Of a DNA stretch of 48,404 bases, positions 1 through 7,769 are shown in pieces. Each line of letters opens with the position of its first letter. Position 1 is the stretch's first letter. A program made the position numbers and the translations under genes. Below the pieces are notes generated by a model. The model did not search any database and had not been told where the DNA came from. It worked only from the letters and a program-made list of their open reading frames with translations. The DNA is from an uncultured Lachnospiraceae bacterium (lineage in GTDB: Bacteria; Bacillota; Clostridia; Lachnospirales; Lachnospiraceae), in the NCBI GenBank assembly GCA_910583605.1, contig CAJTXN010000018.1:1-48404 (forward strand), in the 5' to 3' direction.

Positions 1-16
1 TTTTGAAGGTACAGGG

Positions 17-57
17 AAAGAACAGGAATCAGGTGACTGGTGTCTGTTCTTTTTTGT
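17..57 (+). terminator. Intrinsic terminator of the gene upstream of the window
   Basis: Positions 17-25 (AAAGAACAG) pair perfectly with 44-52 (CTGTTCTTT), and the stem runs into a T-rich tract ending near 57. It ends a transcript that begins left of the window. The HAD gene at 89 follows 30 bases later and needs its own promoter or read-through. Confidence 0.75.
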
Positions 58-88
58 TTTATACAGAAAACAGGAAAAGAGGTAGATT

Positions 89-811
89 ATGTATAATAAC
101 TATGTATTTGATCTTTATGGAACACTGGTTGATATTAATACCAACGAAGGGAAAAGTTATTTATGGAAAAAACTGCAGGAGTTTTATGCCTTTTACGGAG
201 CTGATTACGAATGGAAAGAATTAAAGAATAAATATGAGTATATTTGTAAAGAGGAAGAGGAAAAAATTAAGAACTGCGATTATCCGGAAATAAAAGTGGA
301 ATTTGTTTTTCAAAAATTATTTTCGGACAAAGGCGTACAGGTCAGCATGGAGACAGCGGAAGTCACGGCCCGGTTTTTCAGGATTATTTCCACAAAATAT
401 ATCAGACTGTATGACGGAGTGGAGGAATTTCTTCAACTTCTGAAAAAGAAAAACAAAAAAGTATATTTGCTGTCAAATGCACAAAAAGTTTTTACCGATA
501 ATGAATTCAGAATGTTAAAACTGAACCGGTATTTTGACGGGGTGGTATATTCTTCCGAAGAAGGCTGTAAAAAACCTTCCGGTCAATTTTTTGATGTGGT
601 AATAGAGCGTTACAAATTAAAAAAAAGCGAAACAATTATGATTGGAAATGACTGGATATCAGATATTCGGGGCTCGGCAAATGCGGGATTGGACAGCTTA
701 TATATACATTCCAATATATCCCCGGATGATACGGATTTAGATAAAGTGGAAGCAAAATATATAATTCCTGACGGTGATTTTAATAAAATATCCAAATTGA
801 TTTTAATATGA
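89..811 (+). CDS. HAD-superfamily hydrolase (phosphatase-like)
   Basis: A 240-residue cytoplasmic HAD hydrolase that probably removes phosphate from a small metabolite; the substrate is not predictable. Motif I is DLYGTLVD at residues 7-14. It carries Y where most family members have D at the third position (DxYGT), a common variant. Motif II is the LLSNAQ segment near residue 127, the conserved lysine lies in the CKKPSG segment, and motif IV is IGNDWISDI with its acidic pair near residue 190. A helical cap lies between motifs I and II, as in subfamily I. The start at 89 has an AAAGAGG ribosome binding site at 76-82. The gene sits between a terminator and the pullulanase, so a direct role in glucan use is possible but unproven. 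Confidence 0.85.
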   Translation: MYNNYVFDLYGTLVDINTNEGKSYLWKKLQEFYAFYGADYEWKELKNKYEYICKEEEEKIKNCDYPEIKVEFVFQKLFSDKGVQVSMETAEVTARFFRIISTKYIRLYDGVEEFLQLLKKKNKKVYLLSNAQKVFTDNEFRMLKLNRYFDGVVYSSEEGCKKPSGQFFDVVIERYKLKKSETIMIGNDWISDIRGSANAGLDSLYIHSNISPDDTDLDKVEAKYIIPDGDFNKISKLILI

Positions 812-845
812 CATAATTTTCTTTGTATAATTTGCTTAAAATCTC

Positions 846-874
846 TTTCAAAAATAAAATTATTATGTTACAAT
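846..874 (+). promoter_or_regulatory. Candidate promoter of the surface pullulanase
   Basis: TTTCAA at 846-851 and TACAAT at 869-874 are separated by 17 bases, about 30 bases before the start codon at 907. The -35 box is weak, so this is only a candidate. A second TATAAT at 826-831 has no good -35 partner. Confidence 0.35.
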
Positions 875-906
875 ATATATCAACCATAAAAATTAAGGAG
901 GACAAC

Positions 907-3669
907 ATGAAAAAAAGAATTCAAGCTTTATTTATGGCTCTTGTAATGGTTCTTTCTTCTATATTCGTATCTGTATCAGACATACAGGTTGTAGAAGCTG
1001 ACGAAGGCATAACAGTCAGATTCCATTACCAGAGAACAGATGGGGATTACACAGATTGGAATATGTGGATTTGGGGCGCCGGAGACGGTACAGCAAATGA
1101 GTTTACAGGAACTGATGATTTTGGTGCATACTTGGATTATGCAGCCGAAACAGGAACATCTGAACTGGGCTACATTGTCAGATTAGGCGAATGGCTGGAA
1201 AAGGATATTGATTCCGATCGTTTTATTGATTTGTCAGCCGTTATATCCGGAAATGTAGAAGTATTTTTGAAATCAGGTGTTGCAGAACCAGAAATTGATT
1301 TCAGCGGTGCTGTATTAGGCTGCAAAGTTAAATCTGCAGTAGCAGCTGACAGAACTACTGTAAAAGTGGAACTGACAGCAGAACCGGAAGGAGATTTAAA
1401 TACAGCATTTAAAGTGCTGAATTCTTCAGAAGAAGAATTGGAAATCGCTTCCGTATCAGCAGACGGATTGTCTGTAGTACTTACAATGGCAGCAGAGTTG
1501 GATTATACAAAGGCATATAAGTTAACATTTGATGGAAACGCATATGATATCACTATGCCTGACTATTATTCAACAGAGGAATTTGAGTCAGAATATACTT
1601 ACGATGGTGATGATTTGGGTGCTGTATGGTCAGCAGCTTCAACAACTTTCAAGGTATGGGCTCCGACGGCAGAAGCAGTTAGTGTGAACCTTTACGAATC
1701 AGGAAGAAAAGGTACAAACGATTTAATTAAGTCTGTTGAAATGACATTAGGTGAAAAAGGTGTATGGGAAGTTACCGTTGATGGAGATTTAAACGGAACT
1801 TATTATACATATACAGCTAATGTTGGCGGTAGTGTTAATGAAACGATTGATCCATACGCAAGAACAGCCGGAGTTAACGGTGACAGAGGTATGGTAATCG
1901 ATTTGGATTCTACTGATCCGGAAGGATGGGATGCAGACAAGAATCCAAATTCAGGAAAGACTTATACAGATGCAGTAATTTATGAGTTACATGTAAGAGA
2001 TTTTTCTTATGATACAAGTTCGGGAATTAAGAATGTTGGTAAGTATCTTGCATTCACAGAGACAGGAACAAAGAACTCAGAAGGAAAATCAACTGGTGTT
2101 GATTATCTGAAAGACTTGGGAGTTACACATGTTCATATTTTACCGTCATATGATTATGCGACTGTTAATGAAGCAAGTGATGCAGACCAGTTTAACTGGG
2201 GATATGATCCTAAGAACTACAATATACCGGAAGGTTCTTACTCAACAGATCCTTACAATGGTGCAGTAAGAGTTAACGAGTATAAGCAGATGGTTAAGTC
2301 ATTACATGACAACGGAATCAGTGTAGTAATGGACGTTGTATATAATCATACATACTCTTCTTCTGATTTCAGCTTTAATTTACTGGTACCTGGATATTTC
2401 CACAGACCGGGCGGAAACGGTTCAGGATGTGGTAATGATGTTGCATCTGAGCGTGCAATGGTTAAGAAATATATTGTTGAATCAGTTGTATACTGGGCAA
2501 AAGAATACCATATCGATGGTTTCAGATTTGACTTGGTTGGATTGATCGATACAGAAACGATTAACGAAATTGTTGAAGAACTTCACGCAATCGATCCTTC
2601 TATTCTTTTATACGGTGAAGGATGGTCAATTGCAACTCCTGTGACAAAAGAAGGTTATTCACTTGCAACACAGGGAAGTGCATATTTAACACCGGGATTT
2701 GGATATTTTAATGATTCCATGAGAGATGATGTTAAGGGAAGTGTGTTTGGAGAGACAGATGCTGGTTATATTAACGGATATCCGGCTAAAGCAGGTGCTT
2801 TACTGGTAAGTCTTATGGGAGGTCCTGTTTGGGCAATTGAACCGACACAGGTAATCAACTATGTATCTTGCCATGACAATCATACATTATTTGATAAGTT
2901 ACAGTTAACCTGTCCGGATGCATCATTGGCAGAGCTGGTTGCTATGAATAAAATTGCTTCTGCAATTGTTATAACCTCTCAGGGTGTTCCGTTCTTCCAG
3001 GCAGGTGAAGAAATACTCAGAACAAAAGAAAAAGCAGATGGAACATTTGATCATAACAGTTATGCGTCACCAAGCAGCTTAAATGCTATCAAGTGGGATG
3101 ATTTAAATAAGGCAGAATATGCTGATGTACATGATTATTACAAGGGACTGATAGAATTCAGAATGAATCATGCAGCATTGAGAATGTCTTCAAGTTCTGA
3201 TATCAGCAAATACATGAATGTATTTATGAATGGAAGCAATGATCAGAATGTTATCGCATATGAACTTAGCGGAGAAGCAAACGGTGAAATAGCTGATGGC
3301 ATTATTGTAGTATTCAATCCGAGTGCAGAAGCTGCAAAGGTTGATTTACCGGAAGGTGAATGGAAGATTTGTGTTAACGGAGAAAAAGCAGGTACAGAAG
3401 TTCTTGGTACTGCAACCGGTTCCGTTGATGTTAACGCTGTATCAACTATGATACTTGTAAAAGGTGCTGTGAAGTTATCAGATGATGTTCAGACCGACAC
3501 TCCGACAACAGATAATACAAACGACACAACAACTCCGGCACCAACAGCTTCCAATGAGTCACCTTCAACAGGCGATTCACCATTATCTACAATTTTATTT
3601 GTAGTTCTTGCATTATCAGTAATAAGTGTAATTGCCAGCATTGTGTTGGGAAAGAAAAAGACAAACTAA
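907..3669 (+). CDS. Secreted, surface-anchored type I pullulanase (CBM41-GH13)
   Basis: A 920-residue extracellular debranching enzyme that hydrolyses alpha-1,6 bonds in pullulan, amylopectin or glycogen fragments. Order: signal peptide (1-33), pullulanase-associated CBM41/PUD domain (about 36-130, with the FHYQR and WNMWIWG segments), a spacer domain, an N-terminal beta-sandwich typical of these enzymes (about 235-330), then the GH13 barrel. The family signature NWGYDPKNYN is present. Predicted nucleophile D542 lies in DGFRFDLVG, acid/base E571 in LYGEGW, and the third aspartate D657 in SCHDNH. The C-terminus has a Thr/Pro-rich linker, SPSTGD, one membrane helix and GKKKTN. This is a sortase-like or membrane-anchor arrangement, but not a textbook LPXTG. 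The start at 907 is chosen for AAGGAGG at 895-901 and because it puts the signal peptide at the N-terminus. It is followed 36 bases later by a stand-alone CBM41 gene. Confidence 0.93.
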   Translation: MKKRIQALFMALVMVLSSIFVSVSDIQVVEADEGITVRFHYQRTDGDYTDWNMWIWGAGDGTANEFTGTDDFGAYLDYAAETGTSELGYIVRLGEWLEKDIDSDRFIDLSAVISGNVEVFLKSGVAEPEIDFSGAVLGCKVKSAVAADRTTVKVELTAEPEGDLNTAFKVLNSSEEELEIASVSADGLSVVLTMAAELDYTKAYKLTFDGNAYDITMPDYYSTEEFESEYTYDGDDLGAVWSAASTTFKVWAPTAEAVSVNLYESGRKGTNDLIKSVEMTLGEKGVWEVTVDGDLNGTYYTYTANVGGSVNETIDPYARTAGVNGDRGMVIDLDSTDPEGWDADKNPNSGKTYTDAVIYELHVRDFSYDTSSGIKNVGKYLAFTETGTKNSEGKSTGVDYLKDLGVTHVHILPSYDYATVNEASDADQFNWGYDPKNYNIPEGSYSTDPYNGAVRVNEYKQMVKSLHDNGISVVMDVVYNHTYSSSDFSFNLLVPGYFHRPGGNGSGCGNDVASERAMVKKYIVESVVYWAKEYHIDGFRFDLVGLIDTETINEIVEELHAIDPSILLYGEGWSIATPVTKEGYSLATQGSAYLTPGFGYFNDSMRDDVKGSVFGETDAGYINGYPAKAGALLVSLMGGPVWAIEPTQVINYVSCHDNHTLFDKLQLTCPDASLAELVAMNKIASAIVITSQGVPFFQAGEEILRTKEKADGTFDHNSYASPSSLNAIKWDDLNKAEYADVHDYYKGLIEFRMNHAALRMSSSSDISKYMNVFMNGSNDQNVIAYELSGEANGEIADGIIVVFNPSAEAAKVDLPEGEWKICVNGEKAGTEVLGTATGSVDVNAVSTMILVKGAVKLSDDVQTDTPTTDNTNDTTTPAPTASNESPSTGDSPLSTILFVVLALSVISVIASIVLGKKKTN

Positions 3670-3705
3670 TAAAAAGGTAATGGGTTAAAGTTAAAGGAGA
3701 TAACT

Positions 3706-4353
3706 ATGAAAAGTAGAGTTAAAGTCATAGTTTTATCATTGGCATTATTGCTGAGTTCTTTGGTCTTAGCAGATGTTAATATGGTTAAGGCATATGCTGA
3801 TGGTGAAAAAACAATTCGGTTCCATTATACACGTCCGGACAAAGTATATGATGATTGGACGATGTGGATATGGAATGAGAATGAGAATGGAAAAGGCTAT
3901 GAATTTCAAGTGGCTGAAGACGGTAGCGAAGCAATTTCAGAGTATATCTGCAGTGCAGATACACAGAAAGTTGGCTTTATTGTAAAAGGAGCAAACTGGA
4001 CAAAGGATGTTGATGAAGACAGAGAACTTGATTTAACTGTACTAACAGGTGATGTTATTGATGTCTATCTTACATCCGGTGTGAAAGAGTATACAACTGA
4101 ACTTGCGGGAAATAATGAACAGGCTACAAATGCACCGCAGGATGTAGCACCTCCGGCAACAGAGGCACAGCCTTCTGGTGAACAGGCGACAGGATCTGCT
4201 TCAAATTCTGCTGATGAAGTAGAATCTGATGATCCAAATGCTGATTATTCGGCATCTACCGGAACGGTAATTGTGGCAGATATAGTAGTATTACTTGTTG
4301 TTGCTGCATTGTGCTTTACGGTTTTTGGAAAGAAAAAGGATTCAATTGTATAA
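3706..4353 (+). CDS. Stand-alone CBM41 surface protein with C-terminal anchor
   Basis: A 215-residue exported protein with no catalytic domain. It has a signal peptide (about 1-32), one CBM41/PUD domain (about 36-135), a low-complexity Pro/Ala/Thr/Glu-rich linker, then an STG motif, a membrane helix and GKKKDSIV. The CBM region parallels that of the pullulanase just upstream: FHYTR versus FHYQR, WTMWIW versus WNMWIW, and the KDVDEDRELDL segment. A partial duplication of the pullulanase 5' end is therefore likely. By inference it holds starch or glycogen at the cell surface for the neighbouring enzyme. Ribosome binding site AAAGGAG precedes the ATG. It shares a transcript with the pullulanase, and a strong terminator follows. 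The anchor lacks the proline of LPXTG, so simple membrane anchoring is as likely as sortase attachment. Confidence 0.85.
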   Translation: MKSRVKVIVLSLALLLSSLVLADVNMVKAYADGEKTIRFHYTRPDKVYDDWTMWIWNENENGKGYEFQVAEDGSEAISEYICSADTQKVGFIVKGANWTKDVDEDRELDLTVLTGDVIDVYLTSGVKEYTTELAGNNEQATNAPQDVAPPATEAQPSGEQATGSASNSADEVESDDPNADYSASTGTVIVADIVVLLVVAALCFTVFGKKKDSIV

Positions 4354-4370
4354 TTTTCCATATTTTCTAA

Positions 4371-4403
4371 AAAAGAGAAACAGTTTTCTGTTTCTCTTTT
4401 TTT
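4371..4403 (+). terminator. Intrinsic terminator of the surface pullulanase operon
   Basis: A 13-bp perfect stem (4371-4383 with 4388-4400), a TTTT loop and a continuing T run. It separates the secreted pair from the cytoplasmic pullulanase, which has its own promoter. Confidence 0.9.
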
Positions 4404-4429
4404 ATAAAAAAATATATACTTATTATGTA

Positions 4430-4458
4430 TTGAAATTATGGGATTGATAAGATATTAT
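4430..4458 (+). promoter_or_regulatory. Promoter of the cytoplasmic pullulanase
   Basis: TTGAAA at 4430-4435, a 17-base spacer and TATTAT at 4453-4458: a near-consensus housekeeping promoter located just after the preceding terminator. Confidence 0.75.
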
Positions 4459-4522
4459 AGAGGTAATGAATTTGGTAAGTGTATTTACTTATATAATATT
4501 AATGGAAAGGAAAAAGGCTGTA

Positions 4523-6556
4523 ATGAATATTAAACAATTATATGTAAGCGACTGGCTTGTGAAATATTCTACAAAAGATTTTGAAGAAATGTTTACCTAT
4601 GACGCAGATGATTTGGGTATGCGGTTGGAAGGAGAGAATATTGTATTAAAATGCTGGTCCCCGTTTGCGGCACAGATGGAATTAAATATCTATTTATCCG
4701 GTGAAGAAAACAGTATAAATGTGGAACGGATTCAAATGGTTCGCAGGGAAAAAGGAATATGGCAGATTGCTTTAGAGGCATCCGGATATTTAAACAAATA
4801 CTATGATTTTACAATTGTATTTGAGAATATTCCGAAAAATGGTTCAAAAGCCGAAGTTACTGCGTGCGACCCATATGCAAGGGCAGTTGGTGTAAACGGG
4901 AAAAAGGCTATGTTTATTGATTTAACGGAAACGAATCCGGAGGGTTGGGATACAGACCGGAATCCGAATCAGTCTATGGCATGGAATGATATGGTAATCT
5001 ATGAGCTGCATATCAGAGATTTATCGGCTGATTTAAAATCAGGCATAAAAAACAGGGGAAAGTTTTTAGGGCTGATTGAAAATGGTACATATATTACAGA
5101 CGGAATGGAAAAGTTTAAGACAGGTTTAGACCATATTAAGGATTTGGGAATTACCCATCTTCATCTTCTGCCTTTTTATGATTATGGTTCTATTGATGAA
5201 AGCCAATCGTATGATGAGAATAAATATAACTGGGGATATGACCCAGTTAATTATAATGTTCCGGAGGGTTCCTATTCTACAAACCCTTATGATGGAGATG
5301 TGAGAATCAGGGAATTAAAGCAGACAATCTGTCAGTTGCATCAAAATGGAATCAGTGTGGTTATGGATGTGGTTTATAATCATACATATAATGAAGAGTT
5401 CTGTTTTAACAAGATGGTTCCGGGTTATTTTTACCGCATAGGTGCAGACGGAGTACTATCGAATGGTTCGGAATGCGGAAATGATACTGCATCGGAAAGA
5501 AGCATGGTTCGAAAATATATTGTGGATTCGGTTCTGTATTGGGCAAAAGAATACCATATTGACGGATTTCGTTTTGACTTACTGGGACTGCTGGATACGG
5601 AAACCATGCAGGAAATCAGGAAGGGACTGGATAATATCAGACCGAATATTCTTATTTATGGGGAAGGCTGGAAACTGCAGACTGTATTGACAAAGAAAAA
5701 CATGGTTCTGGCAACACAGGAACATGTAAGTGAGATGGACCGGGTTGCAATGTTTAGTGATAATCTCAGAGATGCCATTAAAGGAAGTGTATTTGAAGAA
5801 ACGGAAAAGGGCTATATTTCCGGAAATCAGGATTGTGTGGAAGCAATAAAAATATCTTTGATGGGATTACCAGAGTGGGCAGATTATCCGGAACAAGTAA
5901 TTAATTATACTTCCTGTCATGATAATTATACGTTATTTGATAAAATTGCCTTATGTAATAAGGAAATTGACATGGAGGAAAGAATCCGGCAGAATAAGCT
6001 GGCAATTGCAATAGTTATGCTGTCTCAGGGAATTCCGCTTCTTCATGCAGGAGAAGAGCTGTTAAGAACAAAGATGAATCAACAGGGGGAATTTGTCAGT
6101 GACAGCGTCCGGGATGGAGACGATGTTAATTCCATCAAGTGGGAGACACTGCTGCAACCGGAATATCAAAATGTATACCGGTATTACAAAGGATTGACAG
6201 CATTTCGTAAAAACACAAGAGTATTGCATATGACTGACCCGGCAGAAATAAGAAAGGCTTATTTGTTTGCGGAAACAGGAAATGAACTGGTGATCTGCTT
6301 TAAAGCAGTCCGGAATGATGAAATAATGATTGTTGTGTTCAATGCAGATGAAAAAACGGTTGAGATAAATTTAAATGCTCTGTTTGTTAAAGAAGAAAAA
6401 TTGAATGGCATATTTGAAGGGAAGAAATATCAGTGTTATATCAATGAACAGGCAGCAGACTGTAAACCGGTTTCCGCAACGATTTATGATGAAAATGACT
6501 GTACCGTTGAGGTTCAGGCACAGTCATGTATGGTTTTAAAGAATATTCAGTTTTGA
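4523..6556 (+). CDS. pulA: Cytoplasmic type I pullulanase / glycogen-debranching GH13
   Basis: A 677-residue enzyme without signal peptide or CBM41, so it acts inside the cell on imported limit dextrins or stored glycogen. It has the N-terminal beta-sandwich (about 20-110), then a GH13 barrel with NWGYDPVNYN. Predicted catalytic residues are D352 (DGFRFDLLG), E381 (IYGEGW) and D467 (SCHDNY). It resembles the catalytic part of the secreted pullulanase upstream throughout, so the two are paralogues. The start at 4523 is chosen because GGAAAGGAAAAAGG lies just before it and the conserved sequence begins there; an in-frame ATG at 4502 has no ribosome binding site. Its stop overlaps the convergent LacI-family gene by 10 bases. 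It should cooperate with MalQ and GlgP downstream. Confidence 0.92.
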   Translation: MNIKQLYVSDWLVKYSTKDFEEMFTYDADDLGMRLEGENIVLKCWSPFAAQMELNIYLSGEENSINVERIQMVRREKGIWQIALEASGYLNKYYDFTIVFENIPKNGSKAEVTACDPYARAVGVNGKKAMFIDLTETNPEGWDTDRNPNQSMAWNDMVIYELHIRDLSADLKSGIKNRGKFLGLIENGTYITDGMEKFKTGLDHIKDLGITHLHLLPFYDYGSIDESQSYDENKYNWGYDPVNYNVPEGSYSTNPYDGDVRIRELKQTICQLHQNGISVVMDVVYNHTYNEEFCFNKMVPGYFYRIGADGVLSNGSECGNDTASERSMVRKYIVDSVLYWAKEYHIDGFRFDLLGLLDTETMQEIRKGLDNIRPNILIYGEGWKLQTVLTKKNMVLATQEHVSEMDRVAMFSDNLRDAIKGSVFEETEKGYISGNQDCVEAIKISLMGLPEWADYPEQVINYTSCHDNYTLFDKIALCNKEIDMEERIRQNKLAIAIVMLSQGIPLLHAGEELLRTKMNQQGEFVSDSVRDGDDVNSIKWETLLQPEYQNVYRYYKGLTAFRKNTRVLHMTDPAEIRKAYLFAETGNELVICFKAVRNDEIMIVVFNADEKTVEINLNALFVKEEKLNGIFEGKKYQCYINEQAADCKPVSATIYDENDCTVEVQAQSCMVLKNIQF

Positions 6557-7554
6557 CATCTGCAGGTACTTTCACGAACAATTAATTCCGGCCGAAGGAG
6601 AAATTTACTGACAGGAATATTATTAATCAGGCAGTCCAGCAGGGTGAAAGCGCTGCGGCCAAGATTCTGGCGGTCCTGCCGGATGGTAGTAAGCGGGGGT
6701 GTCAGATTTGCACAGAACGGCAGGTCATCAAAGCCGATAATACTGATATCTTCGGGAACGCGAAGCCCTCGCTTTGTAACCTCGGATATGGCGCCGGACG
6801 CGATTAAGTCGCTGGCACATATAATGGCAGTTGCGCCGTTATCAATAAACTTTGGAACGTGGTACTTGGCACAATCCGGCACATAATATCCATACTCAAA
6901 CAGAGCAGGATAGATTTTCAGATTTAATTCTTTCATTACGGTTTCAAATGCCTGAGTACGCTCATAGGATACCATACTGTTTTTGGCGCCGTTCAGAAAG
7001 GCTATTTTTCGATGGCCAAGCTCAAATAAATGAGTGACAGCCAGATTCAGTCCTTCATAACAATCGGTGCCCACATAACCGACCTTGGGATTGGTCTGGA
7101 TATAATTGTCAAACAGAACAGTTGGAAATCTGGTTCTGGAAATCTGGACGTTGTAATCGTTATGCATGGAAAATCCGATCAGGAAGGCTCCGCTGTAACG
7201 GTTGGTCAGCAGAAACTTATCATACTGGCTTGTACTCTGGGCATTGAGATTAGAGGGAATAATATCCGTCTGCCAGTTGCGAATGGCCGCCGATTGTCTG
7301 AATCCCTGTATCAGATCATAGCCAAAAGCATCGCGGTTTTCATAATCCATGTTTTCTATAAAGACACAGACTTTTCGTTCTGCGGTATTATTGATCAGGG
7401 TTTTCTTTCTTTTTGGGGTATATCCCAGCTCAATTGCGGTATCCAGTACCATTTGCCTGGTTTCATCACTGATGTCGCTGGCATTATTCAATCCTTTGGA
7501 AACGGTACTTACTGCAATTCCCAGGTGGTCAGCAATATCTTTAATCGTTGCCAT
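6547..7554 (-). CDS. LacI-family transcriptional regulator of the glucan locus
   Basis: A 335-residue LacI/GalR repressor. The N-terminal helix-turn-helix and hinge (residues 1-55) read ATIKDIADHLGIAVSTVSK followed by an ELGYTPK-type hinge. The rest is a periplasmic-binding-protein-like sugar sensor with VGTDCYEG, ELGHRKIAF and the IIGFDDLPF segment typical of the family. It lies between two glucan genes and is divergent from malQ, so it probably senses maltose, maltodextrin or a sugar phosphate and controls malQ-glgP and itself. A good ribosome binding site (AAAGGAG on the minus strand) precedes the ATG at 7554. The effector is not deducible. The 3' end overlaps the convergent pullulanase gene. 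Confidence 0.92.
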   Translation of the reverse strand: MATIKDIADHLGIAVSTVSKGLNNASDISDETRQMVLDTAIELGYTPKRKKTLINNTAERKVCVFIENMDYENRDAFGYDLIQGFRQSAAIRNWQTDIIPSNLNAQSTSQYDKFLLTNRYSGAFLIGFSMHNDYNVQISRTRFPTVLFDNYIQTNPKVGYVGTDCYEGLNLAVTHLFELGHRKIAFLNGAKNSMVSYERTQAFETVMKELNLKIYPALFEYGYYVPDCAKYHVPKFIDNGATAIICASDLIASGAISEVTKRGLRVPEDISIIGFDDLPFCANLTPPLTTIRQDRQNLGRSAFTLLDCLINNIPVSKFLLRPELIVRESTCRCQN

Positions 7555-7580
7555 AATCAGACTCCTTTCCGGATAAAAAC

Positions 7581-7611
7581 ATTCGACACTAATATATCAG
7601 AAATGTCGAAT
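7581..7611. promoter_or_regulatory. Candidate LacI-family operator over the regulator's own start site
   Basis: A perfect 8-bp inverted repeat: ATTCGACA at 7581-7588 and TGTCGAAT at 7604-7611. The half-site centres are 22 bp apart, about two helical turns. It overlaps the -10 region and predicted start of the minus-strand regulator transcript, which fits autorepression. The repeat is seen directly; the function is inferred. Confidence 0.5.
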
Positions 7612-7618
7612 TATAGCA
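7610..7618 (-). promoter_or_regulatory. Extended -10 promoter of the LacI-family gene
   Basis: On the minus strand the sequence is TGCTATAAT, a full extended -10 element. No good -35 is present 16-18 bases upstream, as is usual for extended -10 promoters. Confidence 0.55.
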
Positions 7619-7623
7619 AGAAA

Positions 7624-7655
7624 ATTTTCGTGGTTTTTCGAAAATTAACGAAAAT
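7624..7655. promoter_or_regulatory. Cluster of CG-centred half-sites, candidate operator
   Basis: ATTTTCG at 7624-7630, CGAAAAT at 7639-7645 and CGAAAAT at 7649-7655. These form two overlapping inverted repeats, plus a short palindrome TTTTCGAAAA at 7635-7644. CG-centred palindromes in the divergent gap are what a LacI-family protein would bind. Function is inferred. Confidence 0.45.
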
Positions 7656-7699
7656 AAATAAAATTAAGTAAAAAACAATTAAATATCGATTTTAGTTAC

Positions 7700-7728
7700 T
7701 TGACGCCATATATACGAAATGGTAAAAT
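7700..7728 (+). promoter_or_regulatory. Promoter of malQ
   Basis: TTGACG at 7700-7705, a 17-base spacer and TAAAAT at 7723-7728. The start codon of malQ is about 40 bases further on. The spacer contains a CCAT...ATGG dyad with an internal CG. Confidence 0.8.
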
Positions 7729-7769
7729 GTACTAGTAGTTGGAACTAAATTCGAGGATGAGGTGAAATC

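Noticed and set aside
3640..3669. Classical LPXTG sortase signal on the surface pullulanase
   Set aside because: The motif is SPSTGD, not LPXTG, and no sortase gene is in the window; I describe it only as an anchor-like tail.
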